Program-made: the position numbers and the translations under genes
Source: Candidatus Aminicenantota bacterium
Lineage (GTDB): Bacteria > Acidobacteriota > Aminicenantia > UBA2199
Assembly (NCBI GenBank): GCA_023136725.1
Contig: JAGLQR010000012.1
Span: forward strand, 1-15,615
Direction: 5' to 3'
DNA: 15,615 nt
The notes under the pieces: generated by a model
Database searches by the model: none
What the model was told of the DNA's origin: nothing
Seen by the model: only the letters and a program-made list of their open reading frames with translations
Shown here: positions 1 through 6,934 of the stretch, one piece after another
Layout of the letters: every line of letters begins with the position of its first letter
Numbering within the stretch: the first letter of the stretch is position 1

Positions 1-983
1 ATTTCAAGAAACTTTTTTCCCAATAGAGGTTCGGGATTATCCTTGCTTATCGGTCTCGGATTTTGATTGTCAACCAATGCATAGATCAGATCCGGATTCT
101 GATAACTGAGTGCAAGTCCTATCCTTCCCATTCCCTTCCCGTTGGGGAGACCACCTGAAAGACGATCGAATGATTTTCCTCCATCAATACTTTTCCATAT
201 ACCGCTTCCCGGGCCGTTCTCTCTGAAATCCCATGCTTTGCGGCGGCGTTCCCATGTACATGCATAGACTATTTCAGGATCATGATGATTTATTAATACT
301 TCAACTGCACCTGTAAAGGGTGGGCATTCAATTACCTTCTTCCATGATTTTCCACTATTATCAGTCCTGTAAAGCCCTCTCTCTCCTCCATCTGTATAAA
401 CAGGGCCAAGAGCTGCTACAAAAACAATTCCTTTTTTTTTTGGATGAATTGCTATATTTGCTATATGATGGGCATTTGGAAGAGCTGATCTTGACCAGGT
501 TTCACCCTGATCATCACTACGAAATAGTCCGGCACCCATGTACACTGTTCTGGTATTTGATGGTTCTCCAGTTCCTACCCAGATAGTTTCCGCAACTCCG
601 GGTTTCCCCCAGACTACTCCAAGAGAACCTATGCTGAAAGCGGGTTGCTTTTCGAAAATCGGTTTCCAGTTATGTCCGTCATCATGAGTTATCCAGACAC
701 CGCCTGTTGCGAAGGCAACAATCCAGGTTTCAGGGAGCCTTTCATCCATTGCAAGGTCCATTATCCTGCCTCCCTGCGCCATTGGTCCTACATTTTCGAA
801 GGGGATACAGGCAAAAGGGCTATTCTCTAAAAGTGATTGTCTGGTTTTGAAAGCATTTTCTCTGATCATCCAGTCAACTTCTCCCCAGATAGGATGAACT
901 CTTTTAAGTGCATCCTCCAGGGTTGCTGAGAAAAGGGATATTGATATTAAAAAGATCACAAAAACTATTAAGAATTTTTTCAT
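1..983 (-). CDS. Secreted BNR/Asp-box (VPS10/sortilin-like) beta-propeller protein, partial
   Basis: The reverse strand carries an open frame from ATG at 983 to the left window edge (327 codons, no stop), so the C-terminal part is missing. It opens with a signal peptide: Lys-Lys followed by a hydrophobic core ending near Ser19-Ala20, after which a mature extracytoplasmic protein is expected. Four Asp-box (BNR) motifs of the S/T-x-D-x-G-x-T/S-W/F type lie near residues 99-105 (THDDGHNW), 156-163 (SDDQGETW), 207-214 (TDNSGKSW) and 265-272 (SIDGGKSF), and the stretch WVGTGEPSN at 135-143 is typical of VPS10/sortilin-like and WD40/YVTN/BNR-like exported proteins of roughly 1000 residues. The family forms beta-propellers; no catalytic role can be assigned. 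The start is supported by a GAGGTG ribosome binding site (complement of 989-994). A 10-base adenine run on the coding strand (complement of 432-441) encodes Lys182-184. Confidence 0.85.
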   Translation of the reverse strand, partial: MKKFLIVFVIFLISISLFSATLEDALKRVHPIWGEVDWMIRENAFKTRQSLLENSPFACIPFENVGPMAQGGRIMDLAMDERLPETWIVAFATGGVWITHDDGHNWKPIFEKQPAFSIGSLGVVWGKPGVAETIWVGTGEPSNTRTVYMGAGLFRSDDQGETWSRSALPNAHHIANIAIHPKKKGIVFVAALGPVYTDGGERGLYRTDNSGKSWKKVIECPPFTGAVEVLINHHDPEIVYACTWERRRKAWDFRENGPGSGIWKSIDGGKSFDRLSGGLPNGKGMGRIGLALSYQNPDLIYALVDNQNPRPISKDNPEPLLGKKFLE

Positions 984-1128
984 TTTTACACCTCATTGAT
1001 TAATAGATTTTAAAAGATACCGGATTTGATGGCCGGATATTTTACACATACTGTATTATTAGGATTTTCTTGAAATTTAGTCAAGTAATAAAGATTGGAA
1101 ATCTATTATAAAATTTTTTTCCTTTCTG

Positions 1129-1134
1129 TATAAT
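1129..1134 (+). promoter_or_regulatory. Probable -10 box for the OPT transporter gene
   Basis: A perfect TATAAT at 1129-1134, directly preceded by TG, predicts transcription starting near 1141, giving a leader of about 25 nt that contains the AAAGGA ribosome binding site (1154-1159) of the transporter gene. No good -35 hexamer lies at the right distance. The surrounding 182-bp gap (984-1165) separates divergent genes and must also hold the promoter of the BNR-repeat gene, which I could not place. Confidence 0.4.
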
Positions 1135-1165
1135 TACAATATTAATTTTCAGCAAAGGATATTTT

Positions 1166-3175
1166 ATGAACAAACAGAATAAACCCTTGATATCTCCGGA
1201 TAAAAGTTTAAAGGAATTTACCCTGAGGGCGTTATTTACAGGGATTTTATTTGCTATCCTATTTGGATTTTCCAATGCATATCTCGGACTTAAATCAGGA
1301 ATTACTATTGCAGCAACCTATCCGGCGGCTATACTTGGTATGCAGTTTCTGAGACATAGAAAACAGAGCAATATTCTTGAAGAGAATTTTTTGAGAACTG
1401 TAGGATCAATAGGTGAAGCTGTTGCAGGGGGTGCAATATTTACACTACCTGCCTTTTTTATTGCAGGCGTCTGGAGCCCGGAATTTTTTTCCAGTCTGGA
1501 TGGCTATTTAAAATCAACAGCAATAATGCTTGCAGGTGGTATAGCAGGAATCCTTTTTGTCACATTGCTGAGAAAAATCTTGGTAGAAGATCCGCTGCTC
1601 CCTTTTCCTGAATCCGTAGCAGCTTCAGAAATACATAAAGCAGGGAGAAAAAATGCTTCAGGTGCAAAGTATCTGTTCTATGCAATGGGAATAGGGGGGG
1701 TAATAGAATTTCTTAAAAGTTTCCATATACTTTCACCTAGATGGGAGAGTTTTTTACCGTTTGCGAAAAAGATAATTCCGGGTACAGGAATGGAAAAATT
1801 TAAAGGAATTGAGACCAGTGGTGGATTTTTATTGAAATCTCCGGCTCTGAGTCCGGCATTTCTCGGAGTCGGATATGTAATCGGGCCTAAACTGGCCGCA
1901 CTTAATTTTGCAGGAGGAGTTCTTTCATGGGGTTTGTTTGTTCCCCTCCTGATATTGATCCTCGGTCCCCAATATTCACCTCTTATAAGTGACGGCGTTA
2001 TGACCTGGGCAGATGTATCAAAAAGTGTTTTCTCAAATATCGTAAAACCAATTGCTATCGGTGGTATGCTTATGAGTGCAACTTATACTCTTTATGGATT
2101 AAGAAAAAGATTTTATGATGGTGTAAGGAAATCAGCTGATGATGTAGAAAAAACTTCATTAAACAATAAGATCAAAAAGAGAACTGAAAAGGATATAAGT
2201 ATTTTAACCGTTCTATCAGGGATTTTTCTTTTATCAGCTTCAGTTTTCGTTCTTTTCTGGTGGTTTATGGACTTCAGGGATGAAAGTCTCCTCCCTGCAT
2301 TAATTATTGCATTAATATTAATGGTTGCCGGTTTCTTCTTTGCAACTCTTTCCGGATATCTTGTTGGTGTTATCGGTTCTTCAAATAATCCCGTATCGGG
2401 AATGACAATAACTTCAATTGTTATAACATCCTTTATTTTGTTAATGATAGGTATTAATGGAAATCAGGGAGTTATTCTTGTCCTTGCCGGAGCCGGAATT
2501 ATCTGTGTTAGTGCTGCAGTTGCAGGAGCTGCTCTTCAGGAGATGAAAGTAGGACATATACTCGGGGGGACCCCGTGGAAAATGCAGGTTGGTGATTTTA
2601 TTGGTGTAATTATTTCTGCACTGCTAATGTGGATCCCACTTTTCATTCTGAATGCCGGAGATCTTAAAATGGCTGAACTGAATGGATATAAAGGTGGATT
2701 CGGCGGTGATGTTCTTGCCGCACCGCAGGCAGGCCTTATGGCTCAGCTGTCAAAAGGGATAGTAGGCGGGGAAATGGTATGGCCGCTTATTATTGTGGGA
2801 ATCATTATGGCAATCGGATTCATACTGGTAAAGATAAAGAGTCCGATGCTTGTCTGTGTAGGTATGTACCTCTCATTCGAAACAGTTGCAGCTATATTTG
2901 CAGGAGGGGTCATGAGATGGGTTGTGGATAAGATAATTGAGAAGAGAAAATATTCAAAGAAGCAGATCTCATTCATAGATAACAGGGGTGTGCTTCTTGC
3001 TTCAGGATTAATTGCAGGAGAGGCATTAATGGGATTATTGTTTGCTGCTCTTGCTTTTTTTGATGTTATAGTTCCCAATTTATGGAAGGGATCTCCGTTC
3101 CTGATCAGTACAGCGGTTATAATTGCATTAGGATTCCTGTTGGTGAAAATCCCATTAAAAACAATTGAGGAATAG
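1166..3175 (+). CDS. OPT family oligopeptide transporter
   Basis: This is a polytopic inner-membrane protein of 669 residues with about 14-16 hydrophobic segments. Blocks characteristic of the OPT superfamily are visible in order: an N-terminal GLKSGITIAATYPAAILGM segment (41-59), NILEENFLRTVGSIGEAVAGG (69-89), LPFPESVAASEIHKAG (145-160), GSSNNPVSGMT (404-414), KVGHILGGTPWKMQ (461-474) and LAAPQAGLMAQL (517-528). Length and motif order fit the bacterial OPT group (TIGR00733 type). OPT members use the proton gradient to import small peptides, glutathione-like compounds or metal chelates; the substrate here cannot be read from sequence. The ATG at 1166 has an AAAGGA site 6 bases upstream. A gene for a PqqD-like protein follows after 17 bases, so the two are almost certainly co-transcribed. 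Confidence 0.93.
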   Translation: MNKQNKPLISPDKSLKEFTLRALFTGILFAILFGFSNAYLGLKSGITIAATYPAAILGMQFLRHRKQSNILEENFLRTVGSIGEAVAGGAIFTLPAFFIAGVWSPEFFSSLDGYLKSTAIMLAGGIAGILFVTLLRKILVEDPLLPFPESVAASEIHKAGRKNASGAKYLFYAMGIGGVIEFLKSFHILSPRWESFLPFAKKIIPGTGMEKFKGIETSGGFLLKSPALSPAFLGVGYVIGPKLAALNFAGGVLSWGLFVPLLILILGPQYSPLISDGVMTWADVSKSVFSNIVKPIAIGGMLMSATYTLYGLRKRFYDGVRKSADDVEKTSLNNKIKKRTEKDISILTVLSGIFLLSASVFVLFWWFMDFRDESLLPALIIALILMVAGFFFATLSGYLVGVIGSSNNPVSGMTITSIVITSFILLMIGINGNQGVILVLAGAGIICVSAAVAGAALQEMKVGHILGGTPWKMQVGDFIGVIISALLMWIPLFILNAGDLKMAELNGYKGGFGGDVLAAPQAGLMAQLSKGIVGGEMVWPLIIVGIIMAIGFILVKIKSPMLVCVGMYLSFETVAAIFAGGVMRWVVDKIIEKRKYSKKQISFIDNRGVLLASGLIAGEALMGLLFAALAFFDVIVPNLWKGSPFLISTAVIIALGFLLVKIPLKTIEE

Positions 3176-3192
3176 GAAGGCGGATAAACTAA

Positions 3193-3552
3193 ATGAAAAA
3201 AAGTAATCTTTATTTTACAGATCAGAAACCTGAAAAAAATATTAATTGGGAAACAGGAGATGACGGAAAAATATATTTATTAAAAGAGAAATCTCGAAAT
3301 AAATTAATGAAACGGGTAATAGATCTATTCGGAAAAAATCAGTTCTTCAGGATACACCTTGATGATACCGGAACTCTTGTATGGAAAAATATTAATGGAA
3401 AAAATAGTATTAAAGAGATCGGTGATATTGTTAAGAAAGAAAAAGGCGGGGAATCTTTTTTGCATCCTGAGAAGAGGGTTGAACATTTTATTGCACTTAT
3501 GTTGAAGAATAAGTTTATTAAGGTAAGACAGGAAAAACAGGGGCCGGAATAA
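3193..3552 (+). CDS. PqqD-like small protein
   Basis: The 119-residue protein has a C-terminal half that resembles the PqqD fold (PF05402): HLDDTGTLVWKNINGKNSI (55-73), where a Leu/Asp-x-T/Gly-x-x-Leu-Val-Trp segment and a 'G-K-x-S/T-I-x-E-I' segment match the family pattern, followed by a helix bundle to about residue 110 ending in a short strand (NKFIKV). PqqD-type domains bind peptides, either the PqqA precursor or, as RiPP recognition elements, leader peptides of other modified peptides. Here no precursor peptide or radical SAM maturase is adjacent. Instead it lies directly behind an OPT transporter with a 17-base gap, which suggests a peptide-binding or regulatory accessory of transport. 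The first 50 residues are Lys-rich and not recognised. The stop codon lies inside the loop of the following terminator hairpin. The family call is from motif resemblance only. Confidence 0.72.
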   Translation: MKKSNLYFTDQKPEKNINWETGDDGKIYLLKEKSRNKLMKRVIDLFGKNQFFRIHLDDTGTLVWKNINGKNSIKEIGDIVKKEKGGESFLHPEKRVEHFIALMLKNKFIKVRQEKQGPE

Positions 3553-3562
3553 ACCCGGCCCC
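3540..3562. terminator. Bidirectional rho-independent terminator
   Basis: A perfect 8-bp GC-only stem GGGGCCGG (3540-3547) / CCGGCCCC (3555-3562) closes a 7-base loop. On the plus strand it is followed by a T-rich stretch (3565-3577). On the minus strand it is followed by a run of five T (complement of 3533-3538 region). It therefore can end both the OPT-PqqD operon and the convergent DUF4412 gene. The TAA stop of the PqqD-like gene (3550-3552) is in the loop. Confidence 0.8.
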
Positions 3563-3571
3563 GGTATTATT

Positions 3572-4309
3572 TTATTTACCGCGTAATGCACCCATTGAAA
3601 GTTTTGTTTCTTTCTTATAATCAGCAGGAATTGTATAAACACCGGCTGGAGCGCTCTTCTTTGCAATCTCAATAACATCAGAGGATATTTTGACACTCTG
3701 ACCCATTATTGTCATCGTCATGTCGGTTTTGACCTGAAAACCTTTTATTTTTTTCATTTCTTCAATAACTTCATCTCCGATCTGCATTGATGCCATTGTT
3801 GCTTTAAATGTTTCAACACCAAACATATCCTGGAATTTTTTCCAGTCAAATGGAACATCCTGTGTTACCCAGATCCTGCTTTTCATCGACATCATCATCA
3901 TACTCATATCCATATCATACCCGATACATTTCCAGTTGTTTATAACTTTCGTTTCAGTTGTAGGTGTGATCTTCAGCGTAAGTTTCATCATTGACATCAT
4001 CTGAACAGCCTGTGCAGGAAGAAGCTTTTTCATATCGAGTGGGAGAGCTGTTTCAACGTATGATTTGTTGTTGTGGATCAATATATAGATCATCTTTTTA
4101 TTCATATCAATGATCATTGTCTGTTTGCTTGTGATATTTGTGTAAATATTATCACCGATCCACTGTTCAATTATCTCATCTTTTGCAGGTTGTTTCTGTC
4201 CCATTATCTCCATTGCATCTGTGTGGGTTTTTGTTTTAACATAAACATCACCGCTTACCAATGAGAATACGAAAACGGAAATCACTAAAATCAAAATAAT
4301 TTTTTTCAT
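3572..4309 (-). CDS. DUF4412 domain-containing exported protein, Met-rich
   Basis: This 245-residue protein starts with a signal peptide (KK, hydrophobic core to about residue 19, then DVYV). The mature part follows the DUF4412 (PF14371) pattern: early strands with a T-x-T-x-x-M-x-I-M-G-Q segment (28-38), a 'dMnKKMIYILIHNNKSY' region (68-84), a central NNWKCIGYDM segment (124-133) and a basic-then-Trp RIWVT segment (145-149). DUF4412 proteins are periplasmic or envelope proteins with no established function. Methionine makes up about a tenth of the chain, with clusters at 104-108 and 133-142, the latter containing four Met in a row. The ATG at 4309 has an AGGAGA site 8 bases upstream (complement of 4315-4320 region). 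The gene begins 47 nt after the end of tRNA-Arg on the same strand and may be transcribed together with it. Confidence 0.85.
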   Translation of the reverse strand: MKKIILILVISVFVFSLVSGDVYVKTKTHTDAMEIMGQKQPAKDEIIEQWIGDNIYTNITSKQTMIIDMNKKMIYILIHNNKSYVETALPLDMKKLLPAQAVQMMSMMKLTLKITPTTETKVINNWKCIGYDMDMSMMMMSMKSRIWVTQDVPFDWKKFQDMFGVETFKATMASMQIGDEVIEEMKKIKGFQVKTDMTMTIMGQSVKISSDVIEIAKKSAPAGVYTIPADYKKETKLSMGALRGK

Positions 4310-4330
4310 TTATATCTCCTATAATATCAT

Positions 4331-4454
4331 TTACCTGGAGTCAGTTTTCAGGTCAACACGCCCGGCAGGAATTGAACCTGCAACCTTCTGCTCCGGAGGC
4401 AGACGCTCTATCCTTTGAGCCACGGGCGCATATATTCTAAACATTCCCAGGTAA
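4331..4454. repeat. 8-bp inverted repeat flanking the tRNA gene
   Basis: TTACCTGG at 4331-4338 and its exact reverse complement CCAGGTAA at 4447-4454 bracket the tRNA-Arg gene. In a precursor transcript from the minus strand the two arms could pair and enclose the tRNA. The arms are short and the match may be chance. Confidence 0.35.
4357..4429 (-). tRNA. tRNA-Arg (anticodon CCG)
   Basis: The 73-nt minus-strand sequence folds as a full cloverleaf: 7-bp acceptor stem (GCGCCCG with CGGGCGT, one G-U pair), 4-bp D stem GCTC/GAGC with an 8-nt loop, 5-bp anticodon stem TCTGC/GCAGA with loop CTCCGGA (anticodon CCG), 5-nt variable region, and T arm GCAGG/CCTGC with loop TTCAATT. The discriminator base is G and no CCA follows (next bases TTGACC), so CCA must be added post-transcriptionally. 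It reads CGG, a minor arginine codon in this AGA/AGG-rich window. A TAGAAT box (complement of 4459-4464) may be its -10 element, with a predicted start near 4452. Confidence 0.96.
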
Positions 4455-4532
4455 AAAAATTCTAACATAATTTCTAATGAAAAAAAAGTAAAAAATGTTT
4501 AAAAATAGTCTTGTCTATATTATTATAAAACT

Positions 4533-5288
4533 ATGAAAATTCGAATTGTTCCCGGTCATCTGAAATCATTTTTATCCCTGATCTTCCATATTGTAGAAAA
4601 CTCTATCTTCCTGAAAAAATGTTTGATATGCTCAATTCTGCTCTCTTCATGCCAGGAAAGATATATTTGCAAAAAATGCAAAGAAGAGATTGAAAAAAAT
4701 GAATTTCCTGTATGTGAGATTTGCAATATACAAATCAGCAATGGGAATTCTATTTGTGGCCAGTGTTCTCTCTGCCTTCCATCATATAACAGGCATATAT
4801 CTTATAGTATTTACAAGGAAAAAATGAGGAAATTAATTCTTCTGTATAAATTATCGGGGATCGAGCCGCTAAAAAACTATATTGCCGGATTATATATGGA
4901 AATCATTGATATGAAAGTCAGGGAAGAATATGACATAATTATCCCTGTTCCATCCGATCCGGGAAGAAAGAAAGTTTTTGAACCAGTTACAGAAATTGCT
5001 TGTGTGATATCCAGGCTTAGCGGGGTTGAAGTTTCCTTAGGTAACCTTATCAAAAAGAAAACAACAGGAAAGCAATCATCTCTGAACTATACTCAAAGAC
5101 TTAAAAACTTAAATGGAGCATTCAGGATTAATCATCCGGAGAAGCTTAAAGGGAAAAGAGTGCTTCTGATCGATGATGTATACACTACAGGTACAACTAT
5201 TAACAAGTGCTCAATTATGCTGAAGAAATATACATCAGCAGTTTATGCTGTTACACTTGCAAGATCCTCAAATATTAATCTTCAATAG
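4533..5288 (+). CDS. ComF family protein (phosphoribosyltransferase-like)
   Basis: The 251-residue protein has the two parts of the ComF/GntX family. The N-terminal part carries four cysteine pairs, C30/C33, C46/C49, C61/C64 and C75/C78, which look like a zinc-binding module. The C-terminal part is a type I phosphoribosyltransferase fold with the PRPP-binding loop VLLIDDVYTTGTT (210-222) and the family block KQSSLNYTQRLKNLNGAF (180-197). The segment usually reading R-R-x-G-F-N-Q is altered here to GRKKVFEP (144-151). ComF is needed for DNA uptake in naturally competent bacteria, but homologues are widespread and a competence role is not shown by context. The ATG at 4533 has no Shine-Dalgarno sequence and sits immediately behind AT-rich -10-like sequence (TATTAT 4521-4526). 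No other in-frame ATG lies before the first cysteine pair, so this start stands. It is followed 40 bases later by pgsA. Confidence 0.88.
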   Translation: MKIRIVPGHLKSFLSLIFHIVENSIFLKKCLICSILLSSCQERYICKKCKEEIEKNEFPVCEICNIQISNGNSICGQCSLCLPSYNRHISYSIYKEKMRKLILLYKLSGIEPLKNYIAGLYMEIIDMKVREEYDIIIPVPSDPGRKKVFEPVTEIACVISRLSGVEVSLGNLIKKKTTGKQSSLNYTQRLKNLNGAFRINHPEKLKGKRVLLIDDVYTTGTTINKCSIMLKKYTSAVYAVTLARSSNINLQ

Positions 5289-5328
5289 ATGTAATTGATT
5301 TTTAATAATTTAAATTATAAAATGTAGT

Positions 5329-5871
5329 ATGACCAAGGCAAATATAATAACTTTACTTCGAATACTCCTTGTCCCCATATTTCTTGTTATTCTCCTTACA
5401 GAAATGGAGAATAAAGAAATAATTGCATTTATTGTATTTCTGATAGCTTCAATATCAGATGCCTTTGACGGATATATTGCAAGAAAATTTGATCAGGTGA
5501 CCGATCTGGGAAAATTTCTTGATCCGATAGCGGACAAACTCCTTATTTCAGCTGCACTTATTGCACTGGTATCCCTCAACGAGATCGAAACATGGGCAGC
5601 TGCGGTTATAATCCTGAGAGAGATATTCATGACTGCTTTCAGGTTATATTTCTATATGAAGGAAGCATCCTTCTCCGCATCAAAAATTGCAAAGAATAAA
5701 ACACTATTTCAGATAATTGCAATTTCAATATTTATTATTTACAAAAAGCTTCCTTATCCGGAATATCTGCACAAAATAGGTACGATTATCTTATACATTG
5801 CTGTATTTCTTACAGTTTACAGTGCAATCGAATATATAATTAAATATTCTAAATCTCTTAAGAAGTTATAA
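5329..5871 (+). CDS. pgsA: CDP-diacylglycerol--glycerol-3-phosphate 3-phosphatidyltransferase
   Basis: PgsA is an integral membrane enzyme that exchanges the CMP of CDP-diacylglycerol for glycerol-3-phosphate, giving phosphatidylglycerol phosphate, the committed step to phosphatidylglycerol and cardiolipin. The complete CDP-alcohol phosphotransferase signature D-x2-D-G-x2-A-R-x8-G-x3-D-x3-D is present at D44, D47, G48, A51, R52, G61, D65 and D69. The protein is 180 residues, the usual PgsA length, and begins with the typical N-terminal ANIITLLRILLVP segment (4-16), followed by several hydrophobic helices. The start codon at 5329 lacks a Shine-Dalgarno sequence but fits the family N-terminus exactly. 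The last base of its stop codon is the first base of the next gene's ATG, so translation of the two is likely coupled. A phosphatidylserine or phosphatidylinositol phosphate synthase of the same superfamily is less likely given the N-terminus. Confidence 0.93.
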   Translation: MTKANIITLLRILLVPIFLVILLTEMENKEIIAFIVFLIASISDAFDGYIARKFDQVTDLGKFLDPIADKLLISAALIALVSLNEIETWAAAVIILREIFMTAFRLYFYMKEASFSASKIAKNKTLFQIIAISIFIIYKKLPYPEYLHKIGTIILYIAVFLTVYSAIEYIIKYSKSLKKL

Positions 5872-6824
5872 TGACATACTCAAAATTCCCATTATTGAAG
5901 AAAAGAAAATCTGAAAATATAACACTTAAGAGTTTCAGGTCAGAATTTGATGCTGAAAAATTTTTAAAACCTTATATACCCGGAACGGGATTCAAATCAA
6001 TTCTCAATTCCTATAACTCGGCAAATGGGAAAAATGATCTCAAAGAGCTGATCAAAAAGATCAAATTTGCACGAAATGGTGAATATCCTATCCTTTTAGC
6101 ATTGAGTCCCGAAATTATTTCGAATGGTTTATCTCCTTTAATTATTGATTTTATGCATCGTGGCTGGATCTCAGCAATTTCAATTAATGAGGAATTTCTA
6201 ATTAGAGATTTCGAGATCGCTTTATCCGGCAAATTTATTGATTACAAGAACAATTTTATAAATAGCACTGAGATCACAGGACTTGCCGAAGAGACAGGAC
6301 TTTTTTTGAATATTGCTTTTAAGGAAGGAGATAAAAAAGAGAAAGGAGCCGGAGAAGCTGTGGGCGAGTATCTTTCCAGTTCTAAATTCAAATTTAATGA
6401 ATTCAGCATTCTGGCAAATGGTTATAAACTTAATATTCCGATAGTTCTCCATTCCTTACCAGGTGCAAGCAAATTGCATTATCATTCTAATTTTGAAGGG
6501 AAAACATTCGGTAATCTTCTTGACAGAGATTTTATACTCTATTCTTCAATTATCTCAAATATAAGCAAAAATGGTGTTTATCTTGCTACGAACTTAGACA
6601 GAAACGGACTTGATATTCTTATCAATGCTCTCGAATTCTGTTTTGAAAGCGGTTCACACTTGAAAAATATTTCCATAGGTATTACAGGTGATATAGAGGA
6701 TAATTCCGTAAGATCAGATATAGAAAAGATAGCCGATTCTGAGAATATATCATTATACCGTATTAAGGGAAATCCGGATCTTTTATTACCGATTATTGCG
6801 TCACTTCTATTGGAAGAAGTGTAG
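5871..6824 (+). CDS. Divergent deoxyhypusine synthase-like protein
   Basis: This 317-residue protein resembles the bacterial deoxyhypusine-synthase-like family. Recognisable blocks are YPILLALSPEIISNGLSPLI (72-91) followed by a 'RGWISAISINEEFLIRDFEIAL' segment (97-118), which correspond to the Rossmann-like NAD-binding part, and NIPIVLHSLPGASKLHYH (188-205), then KNGVYLATNLDRNGLDILINAL (233-254), which match the C-terminal half of the family. True deoxyhypusine synthase transfers the aminobutyl group of spermidine to eIF5A or makes homospermidine-type products, using NAD and a catalytic lysine in a WWK-type motif. No such lysine motif is visible here, and several glycines usual in the family are replaced (ALSP instead of ALSG), so it may not catalyse that reaction. 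It overlaps pgsA by one base (TAATG). No terminator is evident after it. The family call is from sequence pattern recognition. Confidence 0.6.
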   Translation: MTYSKFPLLKKRKSENITLKSFRSEFDAEKFLKPYIPGTGFKSILNSYNSANGKNDLKELIKKIKFARNGEYPILLALSPEIISNGLSPLIIDFMHRGWISAISINEEFLIRDFEIALSGKFIDYKNNFINSTEITGLAEETGLFLNIAFKEGDKKEKGAGEAVGEYLSSSKFKFNEFSILANGYKLNIPIVLHSLPGASKLHYHSNFEGKTFGNLLDRDFILYSSIISNISKNGVYLATNLDRNGLDILINALEFCFESGSHLKNISIGITGDIEDNSVRSDIEKIADSENISLYRIKGNPDLLLPIIASLLLEEV

Positions 6825-6889
6825 ACATTCTCTGTTAAACCTTTATTTCAATAATATGTAAAATACGTAAAAAATTTGGGTTTTTTATG

Positions 6890-6905
6890 AAATTTATATA
6901 AATTT
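6890..6905. promoter_or_regulatory. 16-bp perfect palindrome in the aminomutase promoter region
   Basis: AAATTTATATAAATTT at 6890-6905 is identical to its own reverse complement. It lies 30-45 bases upstream of the aminomutase start, overlaps a possible -10 box (TATAAA 6897-6902) and follows a weak -35-like TTGGGT (6876-6881). It could be an operator, or only AT-rich promoter sequence, since AT-only palindromes arise easily in this composition. Confidence 0.3.
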
Positions 6906-6934
6906 AGTATATATTTTAATTGTAAGGAGCAATT

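Noticed and set aside
320..830. Two short plus-strand open frames (320-586 and 645-830)
   Set aside because: They are antisense to the BNR-repeat gene, whose minus-strand frame is continuous with a signal peptide and four Asp boxes; the plus-strand products resemble nothing and lack ribosome binding sites.
3325..3696. Minus-strand frame of 123 codons across the OPT/DUF4412 junction
   Set aside because: It crosses the strong terminator hairpin, overlaps the PqqD-like gene antisense and the DUF4412 gene in another frame, and has no recognisable content.
3881..3935. CATCATCAT-type repeats as a possible microsatellite
   Set aside because: They are simply the Met/Asp codons (ATG, GAC/GAT) of the Met-rich DUF4412 segment in frame, interrupted and not a tandem array.
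6800..6830. Short hairpin CACTTC/GAAGTG at the end of the DHS-like gene as a terminator
   Set aside because: The stem is weak, lies mostly within the coding sequence and is not followed by a T run.
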